The notes below the pieces were generated by a model that was given only the letters and a program-made list of their open reading frames with translations, had not been told where the DNA came from and searched no databases. The translations under genes were made by a program, and so were the position numbers. Positions 32,765-43,353 of a stretch of DNA of 64,000 nt are shown in pieces (within the stretch, counting starts at the first letter, position 1; every line of letters starts with the position of its first letter). Source of the stretch: Halobacteriales archaeon QH_7_66_36 (lineage in GTDB: Archaea; Halobacteriota; Halobacteria; Halobacteriales; Haloarculaceae); assembly GCA_003021175.1 (NCBI GenBank), contig PXQV01000017.1, positions 80,195 through 144,194 on the forward strand, in the 5' to 3' direction.

Positions 32765-35023
32765 ATGGCGACGACACAGGAGCAGTTCAACGTCGGCGGG
32801 ATGGCCTGTTCGTTCTGCGCCGAGAGCATCGAGAAGGCCTACGCCCGCACCGACGGCGTCGAGGACGTGGACGTGAGCCTCGCCCACGAGGAGGTGCTCG
32901 TCCGGTACGACGACGGCCAGTTGAGCGGGGTCGAGCTGAAGGACACGCTCCGTGACCTCGGCTACACAATCCGCGACCCGGACAAACAGAAGCGGTTCGA
33001 AGAGCAGCGCGCGGAGCTGGCCGACGGGAAGCGCCGCCTCCTGCTGGCCGGTGGGGCGTCCGTCGTCACCGCCGCACTCATGCTGTGGATGATATTCGTC
33101 CGCGGGTCGTTCGAGTCGCAGGCATTGTGGATGGATCTGCTCACGCTCGCGCTGGCCCTCGGGACGATGTTCGGCCCCGGTCGCTACATCGGCGAGAAGG
33201 CTCACCAGAGCCTCCGGCGAGGTATCTTCAACCAACACGTCCTGCTGGAGGCAGGCGCGTTCGCTGGCCTCGCGGGTGGCGGTCTGGGCCTGTTCGTCTT
33301 CCCCGACTTTCCGACGGTCCACTTCTTCGCCGTCAGCGTGTTCATCACCACGTATCACGTCCTCTCGGAGTACACCAGTCTCGTCGTTCGCACGCGCGCC
33401 GCCCGAGCGGTGCAGAATCTCCTCAACCTGCGGCCCGACACCGCACGCCGCGTCACCGACGACGACGTGGAAGAGGTGCCCGTCGGCGACCTCGCGGTCG
33501 GCGACCGCGTCCGAATCAGGCCCGGCGAGAGCGTCCCGGTCGACGGAACGGTCGTCGACGGCGAATCGACCGTCGACGAGTCGGTCGCCACCGGCGAATC
33601 GATCCCGAAAGAGAAAGCCGAGGGCGATGCCGTTATCGGTGGTAGCGTCAACGAAACCGGCACGCTCCTCGTGGAAGTGACCGCGACCGGCGAGGACGCG
33701 TTCCTGAATCGGGTCGCTCGTGAGATCGAAGAAGCCCGCGCAGCGAAGCCCGGGATCGTCAAACTGGCCGACCGCATTCTCAGGTACTTCGTGCCGAGCG
33801 TCCTCGCGATTGCGGCGCTGTCCTTCGGCGTCTGGCTGGTCGCACCGCTCGCGTGGGGCGGCGATCCGGCTGTCCAGCGCGGCGCGTTCGCGGCTCTCGC
33901 GGTGCTCGTCCTCGGTTACCCGTGTGCGCTCGGGATGGCGACGCCCCTCGCCCTGATTCGCGGCGGCGGGAAGGCGGCGAACCGCGGCATCCTGATGCGC
34001 TCCGGCGACGCCTTCCAGATTTTCCCTGCCGTCGACCACGTCGTGCTCGACAAGACCGGCACCATCACCGTCGGCGAGCCAGCCGTCAGCGAAGTCGTCA
34101 CGGTAGACGCCGACGGGCGTGCGGTGTTGGCAACCGCCGCCAGCGCGGAGACCTTCTCGGAACACCCGCTCGCCGACGCCGTCGTCGACCACGCCGACGA
34201 GCAGGGCGTCGACTACACCGACCCCGACGCGTTCGACTCGGTGACCGGCAGGGGCGTCCGCGCGACCGTCGACGGGGCAGACGTGCTGGTCGGCAAACCC
34301 GACTGGCTCGCCGCCGAGGAGGTCGAACTGTCCGATGCGGACAGTGCAATCGAACGGCTCCAACAGCAGGGATTGACGGTTTCCGGCGTCGCCCGCGACG
34401 GGGATCTCGTCGGCCTGATCGGTATCGGCGACGACACCAAAGACGACGCCGCAGAGACCGTCGCGCGGATGCGCGAGGCCGGCATCACGCCCGTGATGAT
34501 CACCGGCGACAACGAGCGAACCGGCCGTGCCGTCGCCGACGCGGTCGGTATCGAACGCGTACTGGCTGACGTGCTTCCGGACGAGAAGCGCGAAGAGATC
34601 AGCCGCCTGCAGGAGACGGGCCACCGCGTGGCGATGGTCGGTGACGGCATCAACGACGCGCCGGCGCTCACGCAGGCCGATGTCGGCATCGCCATCGGCG
34701 CAGGCACGGATGTCGCCATCGAGTCGGCGGACGTCGTCCTGATGGGCGACCGGCTCGGCGGTGCGATGGACGCCCGCGAGATCGGTGAGGAGAGCTATCG
34801 AAAGACGCGACAGAACCTCGCGGCGGCGTTCGCGTTCAACGGCGTCGGCGTCGTCGCGGCGACGACCGGCCTCGTCCATCCGGTGTTCGCGATGATCGCG
34901 ATGGTGCTGTCCGTCTCGGCTGTGCTCGCGAACAGTTTCGCCGGGCAACTGCTGTCTGGTGAGGGCGTCAACACGGATTTCGCTGTCGAGAACGGCGAGA
35001 GCGAATCAGCGGCCGCAAGTTGA
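32765..35023 (+). CDS. Heavy-metal P1B-type ATPase with HMA domain and YPC motif
   Basis: 752 residues. N-terminal heavy-metal-associated domain with GGMACSFCAES (CxxC at 15-18), eight-helix P1B membrane part, actuator TGES, phosphorylation DKTGT (D429) and GDGINDAPAL near the C-terminal end. In the helix that normally carries CPC/CPH/SPC, this protein has LGYPCALGMATP, i.e. Y385-P386-C387. Copper pumps (CopA) usually have CPC with YN and MSxS signatures. The single Cys suggests altered metal choice or a variant copper pump. Context: divergent Cys-containing regulator. Confidence 0.92.
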   Translation: MATTQEQFNVGGMACSFCAESIEKAYARTDGVEDVDVSLAHEEVLVRYDDGQLSGVELKDTLRDLGYTIRDPDKQKRFEEQRAELADGKRRLLLAGGASVVTAALMLWMIFVRGSFESQALWMDLLTLALALGTMFGPGRYIGEKAHQSLRRGIFNQHVLLEAGAFAGLAGGGLGLFVFPDFPTVHFFAVSVFITTYHVLSEYTSLVVRTRAARAVQNLLNLRPDTARRVTDDDVEEVPVGDLAVGDRVRIRPGESVPVDGTVVDGESTVDESVATGESIPKEKAEGDAVIGGSVNETGTLLVEVTATGEDAFLNRVAREIEEARAAKPGIVKLADRILRYFVPSVLAIAALSFGVWLVAPLAWGGDPAVQRGAFAALAVLVLGYPCALGMATPLALIRGGGKAANRGILMRSGDAFQIFPAVDHVVLDKTGTITVGEPAVSEVVTVDADGRAVLATAASAETFSEHPLADAVVDHADEQGVDYTDPDAFDSVTGRGVRATVDGADVLVGKPDWLAAEEVELSDADSAIERLQQQGLTVSGVARDGDLVGLIGIGDDTKDDAAETVARMREAGITPVMITGDNERTGRAVADAVGIERVLADVLPDEKREEISRLQETGHRVAMVGDGINDAPALTQADVGIAIGAGTDVAIESADVVLMGDRLGGAMDAREIGEESYRKTRQNLAAAFAFNGVGVVAATTGLVHPVFAMIAMVLSVSAVLANSFAGQLLSGEGVNTDFAVENGESESAAAS

Positions 35024-35072
35024 TCGAACAGAAGGAGTCGAACTCGCCGGGATTTGTGTCCAGTTGCTCCCG

Positions 35073-36542
35073 TCAGTCACCGAACATCTGGCGCATCATC
35101 GGATGCATCTCCATCATCTGCTCTTCGGCGATCTCCTCGTACAGCTTGTACGTGATGGAGACCGTCAGCAGCAGCCCGGTGCCGGAGACTTGGCCGATAG
35201 TGCCGAGCATGTTCGCCATGACGGCGAGCGCGCCGACGAGCGCGCCGCCGATGACCGTCACCTGCGGGATGTAGCGTTCGAGCACCTTCTCGATGACGCC
35301 CGGCGACTGTCGGAAGCCGGGGATCTGCATCCCGGAGTTCTGGATCTGCTGGGCGGTCGACTCCGGCCCCATGCCGGTGGTCTCCACCCAGAAGATGGCG
35401 AATATCGCACCGCCGATGATCATGAACGTCAGGTCGATGGCGATGCGGATGAGGATATCTATCGGCTCGCCCGCCGGGTTCGCCGCGAACCACATCCAAT
35501 CACGGTAGTTGTAGATCGGCGCGAGATAGTAGAACAACCCGGCGACCGGCTGGCCGCTGCTGTAGACGCCGAGCCACGCAGGCATCGACGCCAACTGCGC
35601 GTTGAGGATGCGACCGAGGAACTGGATGTTCGTCTGGAGTGCGCGCACGAGAATCATCGGCAGGACGCTCGCGTAGATGAGCTTCACGGGGAAGCGACCG
35701 CGCGCGCCCTTCACCCGGGCGTGAGACAGCGGGATCTCCACGCGGACCGACTCCGCGTACACGACGACGACGAAGATGAATACCGTCGTGAGCAGGAAGA
35801 GGATCTGTCCGGGCCCGATGAGCAGCGCCTGTATCCCTTGGCTGCTCAGGACGGAGCCCAGTTGGGTCTGACCGGTGATGATGGCGTACCAGCTGTAGAA
35901 GAATCCGGGCGTGGAGCCGGTGACGTTCGGCACGCTGAACAGCCCGCCGACCAGCTGTTGGCTGATGCCGGCGATGATGAACAGCCCGATACCGGAGCCG
36001 ACGCCCCACTTCGAGATGACCTCGTCCATGAACAGGATGAGGATACCGCCGACGAATATCTGCGCGAACATGATCCACTTGACGACGGTCAGCGAGACGC
36101 CGAGACTCTGGGCGACCTGCGGGCTCGCGGGTAGGAAGCTCCCGGCGAACACCATCGGCAGGCCCGTCAGACACACCATCACGACCACCAGTAGCTTCTG
36201 GAGCCCCTGATACAACACCTGGTCGCGGGGGTCGTTCTCCGTGTCGAGTCCGAGCAGGTCGGCACCGCCGAGCAGCTGTAGGATGATCGATGCCGTGACG
36301 ATGGGACCGATACCCAACTGCAGGATGGTGCCCTGTCCACCCGCGAGGATGGACCGGAACTGTCCGAACGCGTCGGAGCTCCCCTGACCGAGACCGTAGA
36401 TGAACACGTTGGTCAGGAAGAAGTACAACACGAGGACGCCCGCGGTCCAGCCGAGCTTTCGGCGGAACGGGACGTGGCCCTCGGGACGCTCCACGCCGGG
36501 CATCCGCGAGAGCACCGGTTCGGCGGTCTCCTTCCAGCTCAT
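35073..36542 (-). CDS. secY: Preprotein translocase subunit SecY
   Basis: 489 residues, ten membrane helices. It starts with the conserved archaeal amphipathic head (MSWKETAEPVLSRMPGVERP); GQSPGVIEK-like loops, a plug region near GQFRSILAGGQ and the cytoplasmic loop GARGRFPVKLIYASVLPMI are present. It forms the protein-conducting channel with SecE and SecG. It is the last gene of the ribosomal operon, four bases after L15. The usual adjacent adenylate kinase gene is not here; the P-type ATPase converges from the other side 49 bp away. Confidence 0.97.
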   Translation of the reverse strand: MSWKETAEPVLSRMPGVERPEGHVPFRRKLGWTAGVLVLYFFLTNVFIYGLGQGSSDAFGQFRSILAGGQGTILQLGIGPIVTASIILQLLGGADLLGLDTENDPRDQVLYQGLQKLLVVVMVCLTGLPMVFAGSFLPASPQVAQSLGVSLTVVKWIMFAQIFVGGILILFMDEVISKWGVGSGIGLFIIAGISQQLVGGLFSVPNVTGSTPGFFYSWYAIITGQTQLGSVLSSQGIQALLIGPGQILFLLTTVFIFVVVVYAESVRVEIPLSHARVKGARGRFPVKLIYASVLPMILVRALQTNIQFLGRILNAQLASMPAWLGVYSSGQPVAGLFYYLAPIYNYRDWMWFAANPAGEPIDILIRIAIDLTFMIIGGAIFAIFWVETTGMGPESTAQQIQNSGMQIPGFRQSPGVIEKVLERYIPQVTVIGGALVGALAVMANMLGTIGQVSGTGLLLTVSITYKLYEEIAEEQMMEMHPMMRQMFGD

Positions 36543-36546
36543 TTTG

Positions 36547-37047
36547 TCAGTCGTCGTTCTCGTCGTTCGTATCTTCTTCGGCTTCGGCCTCGGCCGCGAG
36601 CTCCTCGCCGTGCTCCGTGAGCACGGCCTCGCCGCCGGCGTCGTCGAGCGCTGCCTCGGCGTCGTCGGAGAAGGCGTCGGCCGTCACGGACAGCGCCGTG
36701 TGACACTGGCCGCCGCCGAGCACCTTCACCGCGTCGACCTCGTGGCCGTCCTCGACGACGTCACGCGCGTCGACCGCGTAGCCGTCGTCGGTCTCCTCGG
36801 CGACCCCGTCGGCTTCGAGCAGGACGATGTCCTCGTCCAGCGTCCGGAGGTTCACCGTCTCGACCTCGCGTTGCGTCTTCTGCGGGCGCGAGAAGCCGTA
36901 CTTTCGGCGGGGCGGATACTGATTCTGCTCGTGTTTCTTGCGGCCGGCGCGACCGCGGCCACCGCGGTGACCGGCACCGCGACGCTTCTTGTGCGAGCCG
37001 CCGCCGTGCGTGCGCGAGCCGCGCTGTCTGCGTTTCTTCGAGGTCAT
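36547..37047 (-). CDS. rpl15p: Ribosomal protein uL15
   Basis: 166 residues from ATG at 37047 ([20 protein letters not shown]). The glycine/arginine-rich N-terminus GGGSHKKRRGAGHRGGRGRAG is the classical L15 signature; a very acidic C-terminal tail is added. Start overlaps the stop of uL30 by one base. Confidence 0.96.
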   Translation of the reverse strand: MTSKKRRQRGSRTHGGGSHKKRRGAGHRGGRGRAGRKKHEQNQYPPRRKYGFSRPQKTQREVETVNLRTLDEDIVLLEADGVAEETDDGYAVDARDVVEDGHEVDAVKVLGGGQCHTALSVTADAFSDDAEAALDDAGGEAVLTEHGEELAAEAEAEEDTNDENDD

Positions 37048-37514
37048 TATCGCATCGTTCGCAGGAGGTCGTCGATACTCTCGGTGGACTGCTTCCCGAG
37101 AGCCCCACCCTCCTTGGTGGGGTGTTTGACGCCGTCGTGACCGCCGCGAGGCGGGTGGAGCCGCAGCGTCGGCGAGAGCCCCTGCTCCTGCAGGGTGGTC
37201 TCCTCCTCGCTGACTGCGGTCGCCAGCGCTTCCACGTCGTCGTAGTCGGTGTGTTCGCTCACCCACCCGTCGTCGACGTCGGCGTCACCCTCGGCGGGTT
37301 CGCCGCGCCGCTCGATGAGCAGCGCAACCGTCTCGGCGCTCGGCGTGCCGTGTGCGACCCAGTCGTTCACCTTCGTGATCATGCCACGGTAGGTGTCCGT
37401 CTCCGGGACGAGGGTGGCGTGGTTGACGCGGTGGAGGTTGAGCATCGAGAGCGTGTCGCGCACGCCCTGACTCTGGTTCACCTCGCCGCGCAGTTGGACG
37501 ATTGCCTCCATCAC
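37047..37514 (-). CDS. rpl30p: Ribosomal protein uL30
   Basis: 155 residues, archaeal long form (L7/L30 type). [22 protein letters not shown] then [14 protein letters not shown] is the L30 core; the C-terminal half is the archaeal extension ending [11 protein letters not shown] at 37514 overlaps the S5 stop (ATGA); a second Met follows at once. Confidence 0.95.
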   Translation of the reverse strand: MMEAIVQLRGEVNQSQGVRDTLSMLNLHRVNHATLVPETDTYRGMITKVNDWVAHGTPSAETVALLIERRGEPAEGDADVDDGWVSEHTDYDDVEALATAVSEEETTLQEQGLSPTLRLHPPRGGHDGVKHPTKEGGALGKQSTESIDDLLRTMR

Positions 37515-38146
37515 TCGATCACCTCGCGCTTCTTGAAGGCGCGCTCGGGGACGCGCGCCTCGCTCGTCGCGCGGAGCGCGTTGAACGTCGCCTTCGCGAA
37601 GTTGACCGTCGTCCGGGTGTTGCCCGACGAGCGGGTCCAGATGTCTTCGATGCCGGCGAGTTCGAGCACGTTGCGGACGGTCTCACCGCCCGCGAGCCCG
37701 AGGCCACGCGGGGCTGGCCGAAGCTCCACCTCGACGGAGCCGGCCTTCCCCTCGGTGCGCAGCGCGACCGTGTGCGAGCGGCCACAGCCACACTCCCACG
37801 AGCCGCAGCCACGCGACACGTCGATGACGTTGAGCTTCGCGATGTCGATGGCCTTCTCGATTGCGCCGCCGACCTGATCGTCGCGGCCCTCGGCGTAGCC
37901 GACGTAGCCGTCGCGGTTGCCGACGACGACGACACACCGGAACTTCACCCGGCGACCGGAGTCGGTCATCCGCTGGACCATGTTGATGTCCAGCACCTCG
38001 TCGTCCATCCCCGGGAGGAGTTGGTCGACGATCTCCGGCTCCTTCAGCGGCAGCCCGCTGTTCAGCGCCGCGCGCATGTCGGTTATCTCGCCCTCTACGA
38101 CCTTGTTTCCGAGCCGCGTTCGCGGCTCCCAGCCTCGATTACTCAT
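37511..38146 (-). CDS. rps5p: Ribosomal protein uS5
   Basis: 211 residues from ATG at 38146 ([20 protein letters not shown]). Double-stranded RNA-binding S5 N-domain followed by [19 protein letters not shown], the S5 signature. [10 protein letters not shown] contributes an archaeal Cys cluster. It sits at the mRNA entry side of the small subunit. Overlaps L18 by four bases. Confidence 0.96.
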   Translation of the reverse strand: MSNRGWEPRTRLGNKVVEGEITDMRAALNSGLPLKEPEIVDQLLPGMDDEVLDINMVQRMTDSGRRVKFRCVVVVGNRDGYVGYAEGRDDQVGGAIEKAIDIAKLNVIDVSRGCGSWECGCGRSHTVALRTEGKAGSVEVELRPAPRGLGLAGGETVRNVLELAGIEDIWTRSSGNTRTTVNFAKATFNALRATSEARVPERAFKKREVIE

Positions 38147-38688
38147 TCTAGTAGTGCCTCGCGGAGTTCGTCGAAGTGCTCGGGCAGCTCGGTCGCGTCG
38201 AACTCGCCGCTGTAGAGTCCGTCTTGCTGTTCGGCGTACTCGGCGATGTGGACGCCGCGCGTGCGGTCCCACTCGGCGAACACGTCGTCGTTGTGCGGAA
38301 TCTCCAGCCCGGCGTCGATAGCGCCCTCCTGCACGGCGAACACCTTGCTACCGGGGGTAGCGGTGTTCAGGCCGAGATCGAGGACGGCCTCGTCGTACCC
38401 CTCCTCGATGGCGCGGAGGCCGGCCAGCAGGCCGGTGAGATACGCCGCCGGCAGATTGCCGGTCGGTGCCTCCCAGCCGTGGTCGGCCAAGTCTCCCGAG
38501 GTGGCGCTCGCCACCGTCTCGTCTCCGTTCTGTCCAGTGATCACCAGCTGCGCCCTCGTGTGCTGGTTGCTCTTCCGAGCGACCAGCCGGGGTTTCCCGG
38601 ATTTCAACAGGCGCAACCGCTGATGGTAGTTCGTACGTGCCTCGCGGCGACGCCGCATCGGCACTTTGTATCGTGGTCCGGTTGCCAT
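38143..38688 (-). CDS. rpl18p: Ribosomal protein uL18
   Basis: 181 residues from ATG at 38688 ([21 protein letters not shown]). [20 protein letters not shown] is the 5S-rRNA-binding part. Two bases after the L19e stop. Confidence 0.96.
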   Translation of the reverse strand: MATGPRYKVPMRRRREARTNYHQRLRLLKSGKPRLVARKSNQHTRAQLVITGQNGDETVASATSGDLADHGWEAPTGNLPAAYLTGLLAGLRAIEEGYDEAVLDLGLNTATPGSKVFAVQEGAIDAGLEIPHNDDVFAEWDRTRGVHIAEYAEQQDGLYSGEFDATELPEHFDELREALLE

Positions 38689-38690
38689 TG

Positions 38691-39131
38691 TCAGTAGTTC
38701 TCCTCGATGTGTCGCGTGAGGTCGGCGACGGAGTCGAACTCGCCGCCCGACGCTTGGTCGTACAGCGACCGGTAGTCGGAGGCGTCGAGTTCGCCCTCGT
38801 CGCGCAGTTCCTTGAGGGTGTTCCGCTGTGCGCGGATCGTCGACTGCCACTCCGTCTTCTCGTCCTGTCGGCCGCCGGCCTTCCCCTTCCGGGAGCCGGC
38901 GCCCGTCCCGTGGCCGTACGAGCGCTTCTCCGCGCGCTCGCGGGCACGGCCACGCGAGTTGGACTTGGCGTCTTTCGAGTCGATGACACCCTCGTCGATC
39001 AGTTCGCGCACGTCCTCGCGGGTGATCGCGTCGGCGATGTCGCCCTGTCGCTCGGGGTCGAGCCAGACGCGGTTCTTGCCGACATCCAGGATGTCGGCCG
39101 CGAGTCGTCGCTGTGCAGTCAGGTCACTCAT
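38691..39131 (-). CDS. rpl19e: Ribosomal protein eL19
   Basis: 146 residues from ATG at 39131 ([20 protein letters not shown]). The basic middle part [20 protein letters not shown] is the rRNA-binding helix of L19e. Overlaps L32e by 8 bp. Confidence 0.96.
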   Translation of the reverse strand: MSDLTAQRRLAADILDVGKNRVWLDPERQGDIADAITREDVRELIDEGVIDSKDAKSNSRGRARERAEKRSYGHGTGAGSRKGKAGGRQDEKTEWQSTIRAQRNTLKELRDEGELDASDYRSLYDQASGGEFDSVADLTRHIEENY

Positions 39132-39954
39132 TGGATTCCACCTCGACTTCGACGTACGTCGGGTTGAGAACGCGGATCTCGCGTTCCTCCGCCGTCTCTT
39201 CGATGGCCTCGCGCTTGCGCGCGCCGACCGTCGACCCGATGCGGACGGCCTGCGTGTCGCCGTCGACGCCTTCGAGGTCGTCCACGTTGTGGACGTGGAC
39301 CTCCTCGAAGCCGGACGGGTGAAGGCCGCGAACCGACTCGGGCGTTCGGAAGCCGGCCTCGACCTTCGGCCCTTTCCCCTTCTGACCCCTCCGCTGCTTG
39401 GAGAGGCCACCGCGGGGTTTGCGCCACGAGGTCGGCGTCCGCTTCTTCTTGTGGTAATCCTGCCGGTTGAACTGCGGCGTGTCGACGCGGGAGCGCTCGG
39501 CGAGGAGCCGTTCGGTCTCCTCGTCCAGATCCGGCGTCTTGTCCGCGTGCCCGCGGGGGCGGAGCTCCGTCTCCACCTCCTCCTCGGGTTCTTCCTCGGC
39601 GTCGGTCTCCTCTTCGACCTCGGCCTCGGTCTCTTCCTCGACTTCGAGACCGCCGACGTCGGCCTTGATACGGGCGGCGAGGGCGTTACCGATCCCCTCG
39701 ACGTCCGCCAGCTCCGACTGGTCGGCGCGACGCACGTCGTCGACCGTCTCGAAGCCCGCGCCCTCGAGGGCCGCGGCCTTCGCGTTGCCGACGCCGGAGA
39801 TGTCCGTCAGGTCCATCTCCTCGGTCTCGGTCTCGGTCTCGGCGTCCGTCTCTTCGACTTCGGCCGCTTCGGTCTCCTCGGCGTCGACCTCCTCGGTCGC
39901 TTCGGCCTCGACGTCCTGCTCTGTCTCGTCTGCCGTCTCGTCGTTCTCGCTCAT
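39124..39954 (-). CDS. rpl32e: Ribosomal protein eL32 with helix-hairpin-helix domain
   Basis: 276 residues from ATG at 39954, whose A shares the TGA of L6. The C-terminal ~130 residues (from [20 protein letters not shown]) are eL32. In front are a ~45-residue acidic stretch, then a helix-hairpin-helix domain (~47-105: [20 protein letters not shown] and [20 protein letters not shown]), then another acidic linker. This haloarchaeal add-on is known, although here the acidic parts are long. Confidence 0.95.
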   Translation of the reverse strand: MSENDETADETEQDVEAEATEEVDAEETEAAEVEETDAETETETEEMDLTDISGVGNAKAAALEGAGFETVDDVRRADQSELADVEGIGNALAARIKADVGGLEVEEETEAEVEEETDAEEEPEEEVETELRPRGHADKTPDLDEETERLLAERSRVDTPQFNRQDYHKKKRTPTSWRKPRGGLSKQRRGQKGKGPKVEAGFRTPESVRGLHPSGFEEVHVHNVDDLEGVDGDTQAVRIGSTVGARKREAIEETAEEREIRVLNPTYVEVEVESNE

Positions 39955-40493
39955 CAGGCACCACCTCGGTTCGGCTTGCTCGTGATGTAGACGCCGTCCT
40001 GGAAGACGCGGGTGTCCTTCCCGGAGACGCGCGTCAGCTGTTCGATGTCCGCGGCCGTCTGCCCGACGTCCTCGATGCTCGGGCCGGAGAGGGTGATCTC
40101 CTCGCCGTCGACGGCCACCTCGGTGTCCCCGTGGATCGGGGTTCGGCGCGCCGCCTTCTCGCCGAGGAAGTTCTCGATGACCACCTCGTCGCTCTCGGTG
40201 TTCACCTGCATCGGGAAGTGGGAGTAGAACACTTCCATGCTGTACTCCCACCCCTCGGTGACGCCGTGGAGCATGTTCTCCACGTGGCTCTCGAAGGTGC
40301 CGACGGTCGCGTTCGTCTTCGCGTCGGTCTCGGTCGCCTCGATCTGGACCGCCCCGTCGTCGACGGAGACGGACACGTCGGGGTACCAGAGCCGGCGCGT
40401 GACGCTGCCGTTCGGCCCCTCGACGGTCAGTTCAAGGTGGTCCATGCTCGCCGTGACCTCGTCGGGCACGTCGATCTCGACCTCAGTAGACAT
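39954..40493 (-). CDS. rpl6p: Ribosomal protein uL6
   Basis: 179 residues, [20 protein letters not shown] then [17 protein letters not shown]; two L6 repeats, with the C-terminal part [20 protein letters not shown] typical of archaeal L6. Overlaps S8 by 11 bp. Confidence 0.96.
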   Translation of the reverse strand: MSTEVEIDVPDEVTASMDHLELTVEGPNGSVTRRLWYPDVSVSVDDGAVQIEATETDAKTNATVGTFESHVENMLHGVTEGWEYSMEVFYSHFPMQVNTESDEVVIENFLGEKAARRTPIHGDTEVAVDGEEITLSGPSIEDVGQTAADIEQLTRVSGKDTRVFQDGVYITSKPNRGGA

Positions 40494-40875
40494 ACGCGAT
40501 CACCTGTCCGCCGACGCCCGCTTCGCGGGCCTCGTAGTGGCTCATCACGCCGTGGCTGGTGGTGACGACGAGCGTCCCGTAGTCGCGGGCGGGGAGGAAC
40601 CGCTTCTCCCACGTCTCGAACCCGTCGGCACCCGCCGAGTAGCGCGGCTTCACCGCGCCACAGGCGTTGATCGAGCCGCTCAGTTCGACCTCGAACTCGC
40701 CGGCCTTCCCGTCATCGACGAACTGGAACGTGTCGATGTAGCCGCGGTCCGCGAGGACCTCGAGCACGGAGCCGATCTCGTTCGAGGCGGGTCGTACCGT
40801 GTGTGTCAGATGGCCGACGCCCTCCGCGTTGTCGAGCCCGGAGAGCGCGCTGGCCAGTGGGTCGTTGTCCGCCAT
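40483..40875 (-). CDS. rps8p: Ribosomal protein uS8
   Basis: 130 residues from ATG at 40875 ([20 protein letters not shown]). Ends in the S8 block [20 protein letters not shown]. Binds 16S helix 21 and regulates the spc operon in bacteria. Confidence 0.96.
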   Translation of the reverse strand: MADNDPLASALSGLDNAEGVGHLTHTVRPASNEIGSVLEVLADRGYIDTFQFVDDGKAGEFEVELSGSINACGAVKPRYSAGADGFETWEKRFLPARDYGTLVVTTSHGVMSHYEAREAGVGGQVIAYVY

Positions 40876-40877
40876 TG

Positions 40878-41033
40878 TTAGCTGTACTTCTCGAAGCCCA
40901 TGTCGCGGGCGATCTCGCGGAAGCACTGTCGACACAGCCAGATGTCGTACTTGCCGACGAGTCCCTGCTTGCGGTCGCACCGCTGGCACTCGTGGGCCTG
41001 ACCGGTCGTGGCCTCCTGTTCTGTCTCGCTCAT
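40878..41033 (-). CDS. rps14p: Ribosomal protein uS14, zinc-binding
   Basis: 51 residues from ATG at 41033, overlapping the L5 stop by four bases. Two zinc pairs, CQRC and CRQC, flank [14 protein letters not shown]; ends MGFEKYS. The gene lies where S14 is expected between L5 and S8. Confidence 0.95.
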   Translation of the reverse strand: MSETEQEATTGQAHECQRCDRKQGLVGKYDIWLCRQCFREIARDMGFEKYS

Positions 41034-41557
41034 GCGTTCACCTCGATGTCGAACTCGCCTTCGAGGAACGCGGCTGCGTCCTCGGGCGTGAGTCGGTGGC
41101 TGCCGGGGATCTGTCGGCTCGCCTTGTCGCGTTTGTGCACCCGATGTCCCGGGCGGACGAGGTTCACCGTCACGTCCAGCCCGTAGATGCCGATCTCGGG
41201 GTCGTACTCCTGACTCGGGAACGCCGTGTGTTCGTCGATGCCGAAGGAGAAGTTCCCCGTCTCGTCGAACTGGTCGGCGTCGATGTCGGCGATCGGCAGC
41301 GCCTTGCCGAGGAACTCCTCGGCGAGGTCACCCCGCAGGGTGACCTTCGCACCGATGGGGTCGCCCTCGCGGATGTTGAATTCCTGAATGGTCCGCTTGG
41401 CGGTGGTGCGAACGGCCGTCTGACCGGCGATCTCTTCGAGAATCGCCTCGCCGTCGGCGAGTTCGCGGCCACCGCGACCGACGCCCATGTGGACGACGAC
41501 CTTCTCGACGCGGGGCTTCCGCATCTCGTGGAACTCTTCGCTCGCGTCGGAGCTCAT
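41030..41557 (-). CDS. rpl5p: Ribosomal protein uL5
   Basis: 175 residues, starting [20 protein letters not shown] then [17 protein letters not shown]. 5S rRNA-binding protein of the central protuberance. ATG overlaps the S4e stop. Confidence 0.96.
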   Translation of the reverse strand: MSSDASEEFHEMRKPRVEKVVVHMGVGRGGRELADGEAILEEIAGQTAVRTTAKRTIQEFNIREGDPIGAKVTLRGDLAEEFLGKALPIADIDADQFDETGNFSFGIDEHTAFPSQEYDPEIGIYGLDVTVNLVRPGHRVHKRDKASRQIPGSHRLTPEDAAAFLEGEFDIEVNA

Positions 41558-42255
41558 TCGTCACCACCCTCGGTGAAGTTCTCGTCGATGACGACGACGT
41601 ACGCCTCGACCGTCTCGATGCGGTCGCCGTCCGCGTCGACGAGGACGTTGTTGTCCGACGAGCCGGCTGTCACCTGAATCTGCTCGATCTCGCCGATCTC
41701 GCCGGCGTGTTCGCCGTCGACGGCCGTGACGAGCGCGCTCTCTTCGTAGGGGAAGTGGGCGACGACGGAGTTGTCGTCGTTCGAGATGACGATGGAGTCG
41801 TTGCGCGTGATCGACTCGTCGTCGGTCAGCAGCGTCGCCCCGTCGTGGAGCGTCAGCTGCGTCTCGCCGCCGGGTACCTGCCGCTTCCCGACCACCTTGC
41901 CGAGCCGCGAGTCGGCGGCGTCGGCGTCGATGGGGGTGAGCGAGAGGCGGCCACCCTCGTCGGGGAACACGCGGTAGAACTCCTCTCGTTCCGCGAACGC
42001 GAGGATGTCGAACATCCCGATGGGACGTTCCTCGTCGCTGACTGCCGTCCCGTTGACGAGCACGGAGTCCTGCCCGAGTGCGTAGCGGGCTTCCTTCTTC
42101 GAGTCGACGTAGCCGAGCACATCGCGCAGGAGAATGAGCAGGGGAACCCCTGCCTCACCGTGCGGACCGGCGTCCGCCTTCACGGTGAACGTCTGCTCCT
42201 TGCGCTCGACCGGCCACGAGTTCGGTACCGACAGTCGCTTCTGGTGTCGCGTCAT
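41554..42255 (-). CDS. rps4e: Ribosomal protein eS4
   Basis: 233 residues with the N-terminal [20 protein letters not shown], an S4 RNA-binding domain ([20 protein letters not shown]) and a KOW motif near the C-terminus ([16 protein letters not shown]). Archaeal/eukaryal protein; overlaps L24. Confidence 0.96.
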   Translation of the reverse strand: MTRHQKRLSVPNSWPVERKEQTFTVKADAGPHGEAGVPLLILLRDVLGYVDSKKEARYALGQDSVLVNGTAVSDEERPIGMFDILAFAEREEFYRVFPDEGGRLSLTPIDADAADSRLGKVVGKRQVPGGETQLTLHDGATLLTDDESITRNDSIVISNDDNSVVAHFPYEESALVTAVDGEHAGEIGEIEQIQVTAGSSDNNVLVDADGDRIETVEAYVVVIDENFTEGGDE

Positions 42256-42608
42256 TCGTTGTCCTCCTCGAGACGCGCCTCGCGCTTCTCGTCTTCGAGA
42301 TCGAGGTCCGTGACGACGAGGTTCGACGCGTCGAGCGGACGCGGAACCTCCTCGCCGTCGGCTGTTTCGAGGGTAACGTCCTCGACGTGGACGACGGCGT
42401 CCCGAAGGTCGACGTTCACCACGTCGGCCTCCTCGCCGGCGAAGTCACCACGTGTCACCTCGACGGTGTCGCCTTCGTTGACACGGACGCTGCGCTTGCC
42501 GTACTCCTCGCGGAGCGACTCCGAGAGGTGGGCACGGACCTGCCGCTGCTTCTCGTGAAGCGGGGCGCGTCGTTGTCTGCTTCGTTGTTTGTCTGGCTGT
42601 CGTGTCAT
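42252..42608 (-). CDS. rpl24p: Ribosomal protein uL24
   Basis: 118 residues; basic head [20 protein letters not shown], then the KOW motif [20 protein letters not shown]. Assembly-initiating large-subunit protein. ATG overlaps the L14 stop. Confidence 0.96.
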   Translation of the reverse strand: MTRQPDKQRSRQRRAPLHEKQRQVRAHLSESLREEYGKRSVRVNEGDTVEVTRGDFAGEEADVVNVDLRDAVVHVEDVTLETADGEEVPRPLDASNLVVTDLDLEDEKREARLEEDNE

Positions 42609-43003
42609 ACTATCATCGTCGCCGTACTGGCGATGCTGCCGAACCGCTCGGCCACCTCCCGCGCGATGGGACCCTTGAGTTCGGTCCCGCGGGGATCCTC
42701 ATTCTCGTCGATCACGACGGCGGCGTTGTCCTCAAACTTCAGCCGCGTCCCGTCCGGCCGGCGGATCGGCTTCCGCTGACGGATGATGACGGCTTCGAGC
42801 ACCTGCCGCCGCATCTCGGGCGTCCCCTTGGTGACGGAGACGGTGATCTTGTCACCGAGTCCGGCCTTGGGGTGGCGGTTCTTCGCCCCCGAGTAGCCCG
42901 ACACGGAGGTGACCTTCAGCTGACGGGCCCCCGTGTTGTCCGCACACGCGAGCAGCGACCCCTTTTCGAGGCCCTGCGTCACGTCCGCGTTGAGTGCTTC
43001 CAT
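42605..43003 (-). CDS. rpl14p: Ribosomal protein uL14
   Basis: 132 residues, [20 protein letters not shown] then [18 protein letters not shown], the L14 beta barrel at the subunit interface. One-base overlap with S17. Confidence 0.97.
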   Translation of the reverse strand: MEALNADVTQGLEKGSLLACADNTGARQLKVTSVSGYSGAKNRHPKAGLGDKITVSVTKGTPEMRRQVLEAVIIRQRKPIRRPDGTRLKFEDNAAVVIDENEDPRGTELKGPIAREVAERFGSIASTATMIV

Positions 43004-43353
43004 CAGTCGTCACCTCCGGCCGCGGCGGTGGCCTCGGCGGCCACGCGCTCCACGACGACGTGTGATTTGGTTTTCGAGAGCGGTCGTGTCTCTGCGATAC
43101 GAACCGTGTCGCCGACCGATACGTCGAGACAGTCAGGGTGATGCGCCGAAATGCGCGACCGTCGCTTCATGAAACGGTCGTACTTCGGCACCTTGACGTC
43201 GTACTCTCGCTCGACGACGACGGTTTTCTCCATGTCGGTGGAGGCGACCTCGCCCTCGACCGTCTGTCCGCGCACGCTCAGCGTGCCGTGGAACGGACAG
43301 TTCGGGTCCGAGCAGGTCGTCTCCGGTTTCGGTACGTTCAGTCCTAGCGCCAT
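43003..43353 (-). CDS. rps17p: Ribosomal protein uS17
   Basis: 116 residues from ATG at 43353 ([20 protein letters not shown]), with the archaeal Cys-containing N-terminus and the S17 core [20 protein letters not shown]. Overlaps rnp1 by 10 bp. Confidence 0.96.
   Translation of the reverse strand: MALGLNVPKPETTCSDPNCPFHGTLSVRGQTVEGEVASTDMEKTVVVEREYDVKVPKYDRFMKRRSRISAHHPDCLDVSVGDTVRIAETRPLSKTKSHVVVERVAAEATAAAGGDD

Noticed and set aside
38112..38129. Perfect eight-base palindrome GAGCCGCG/CGCGGCTC in rps5
   Set aside because: It encodes the conserved WEPRTRLG of S5 and has no linker or second hairpin of the palindromic family.
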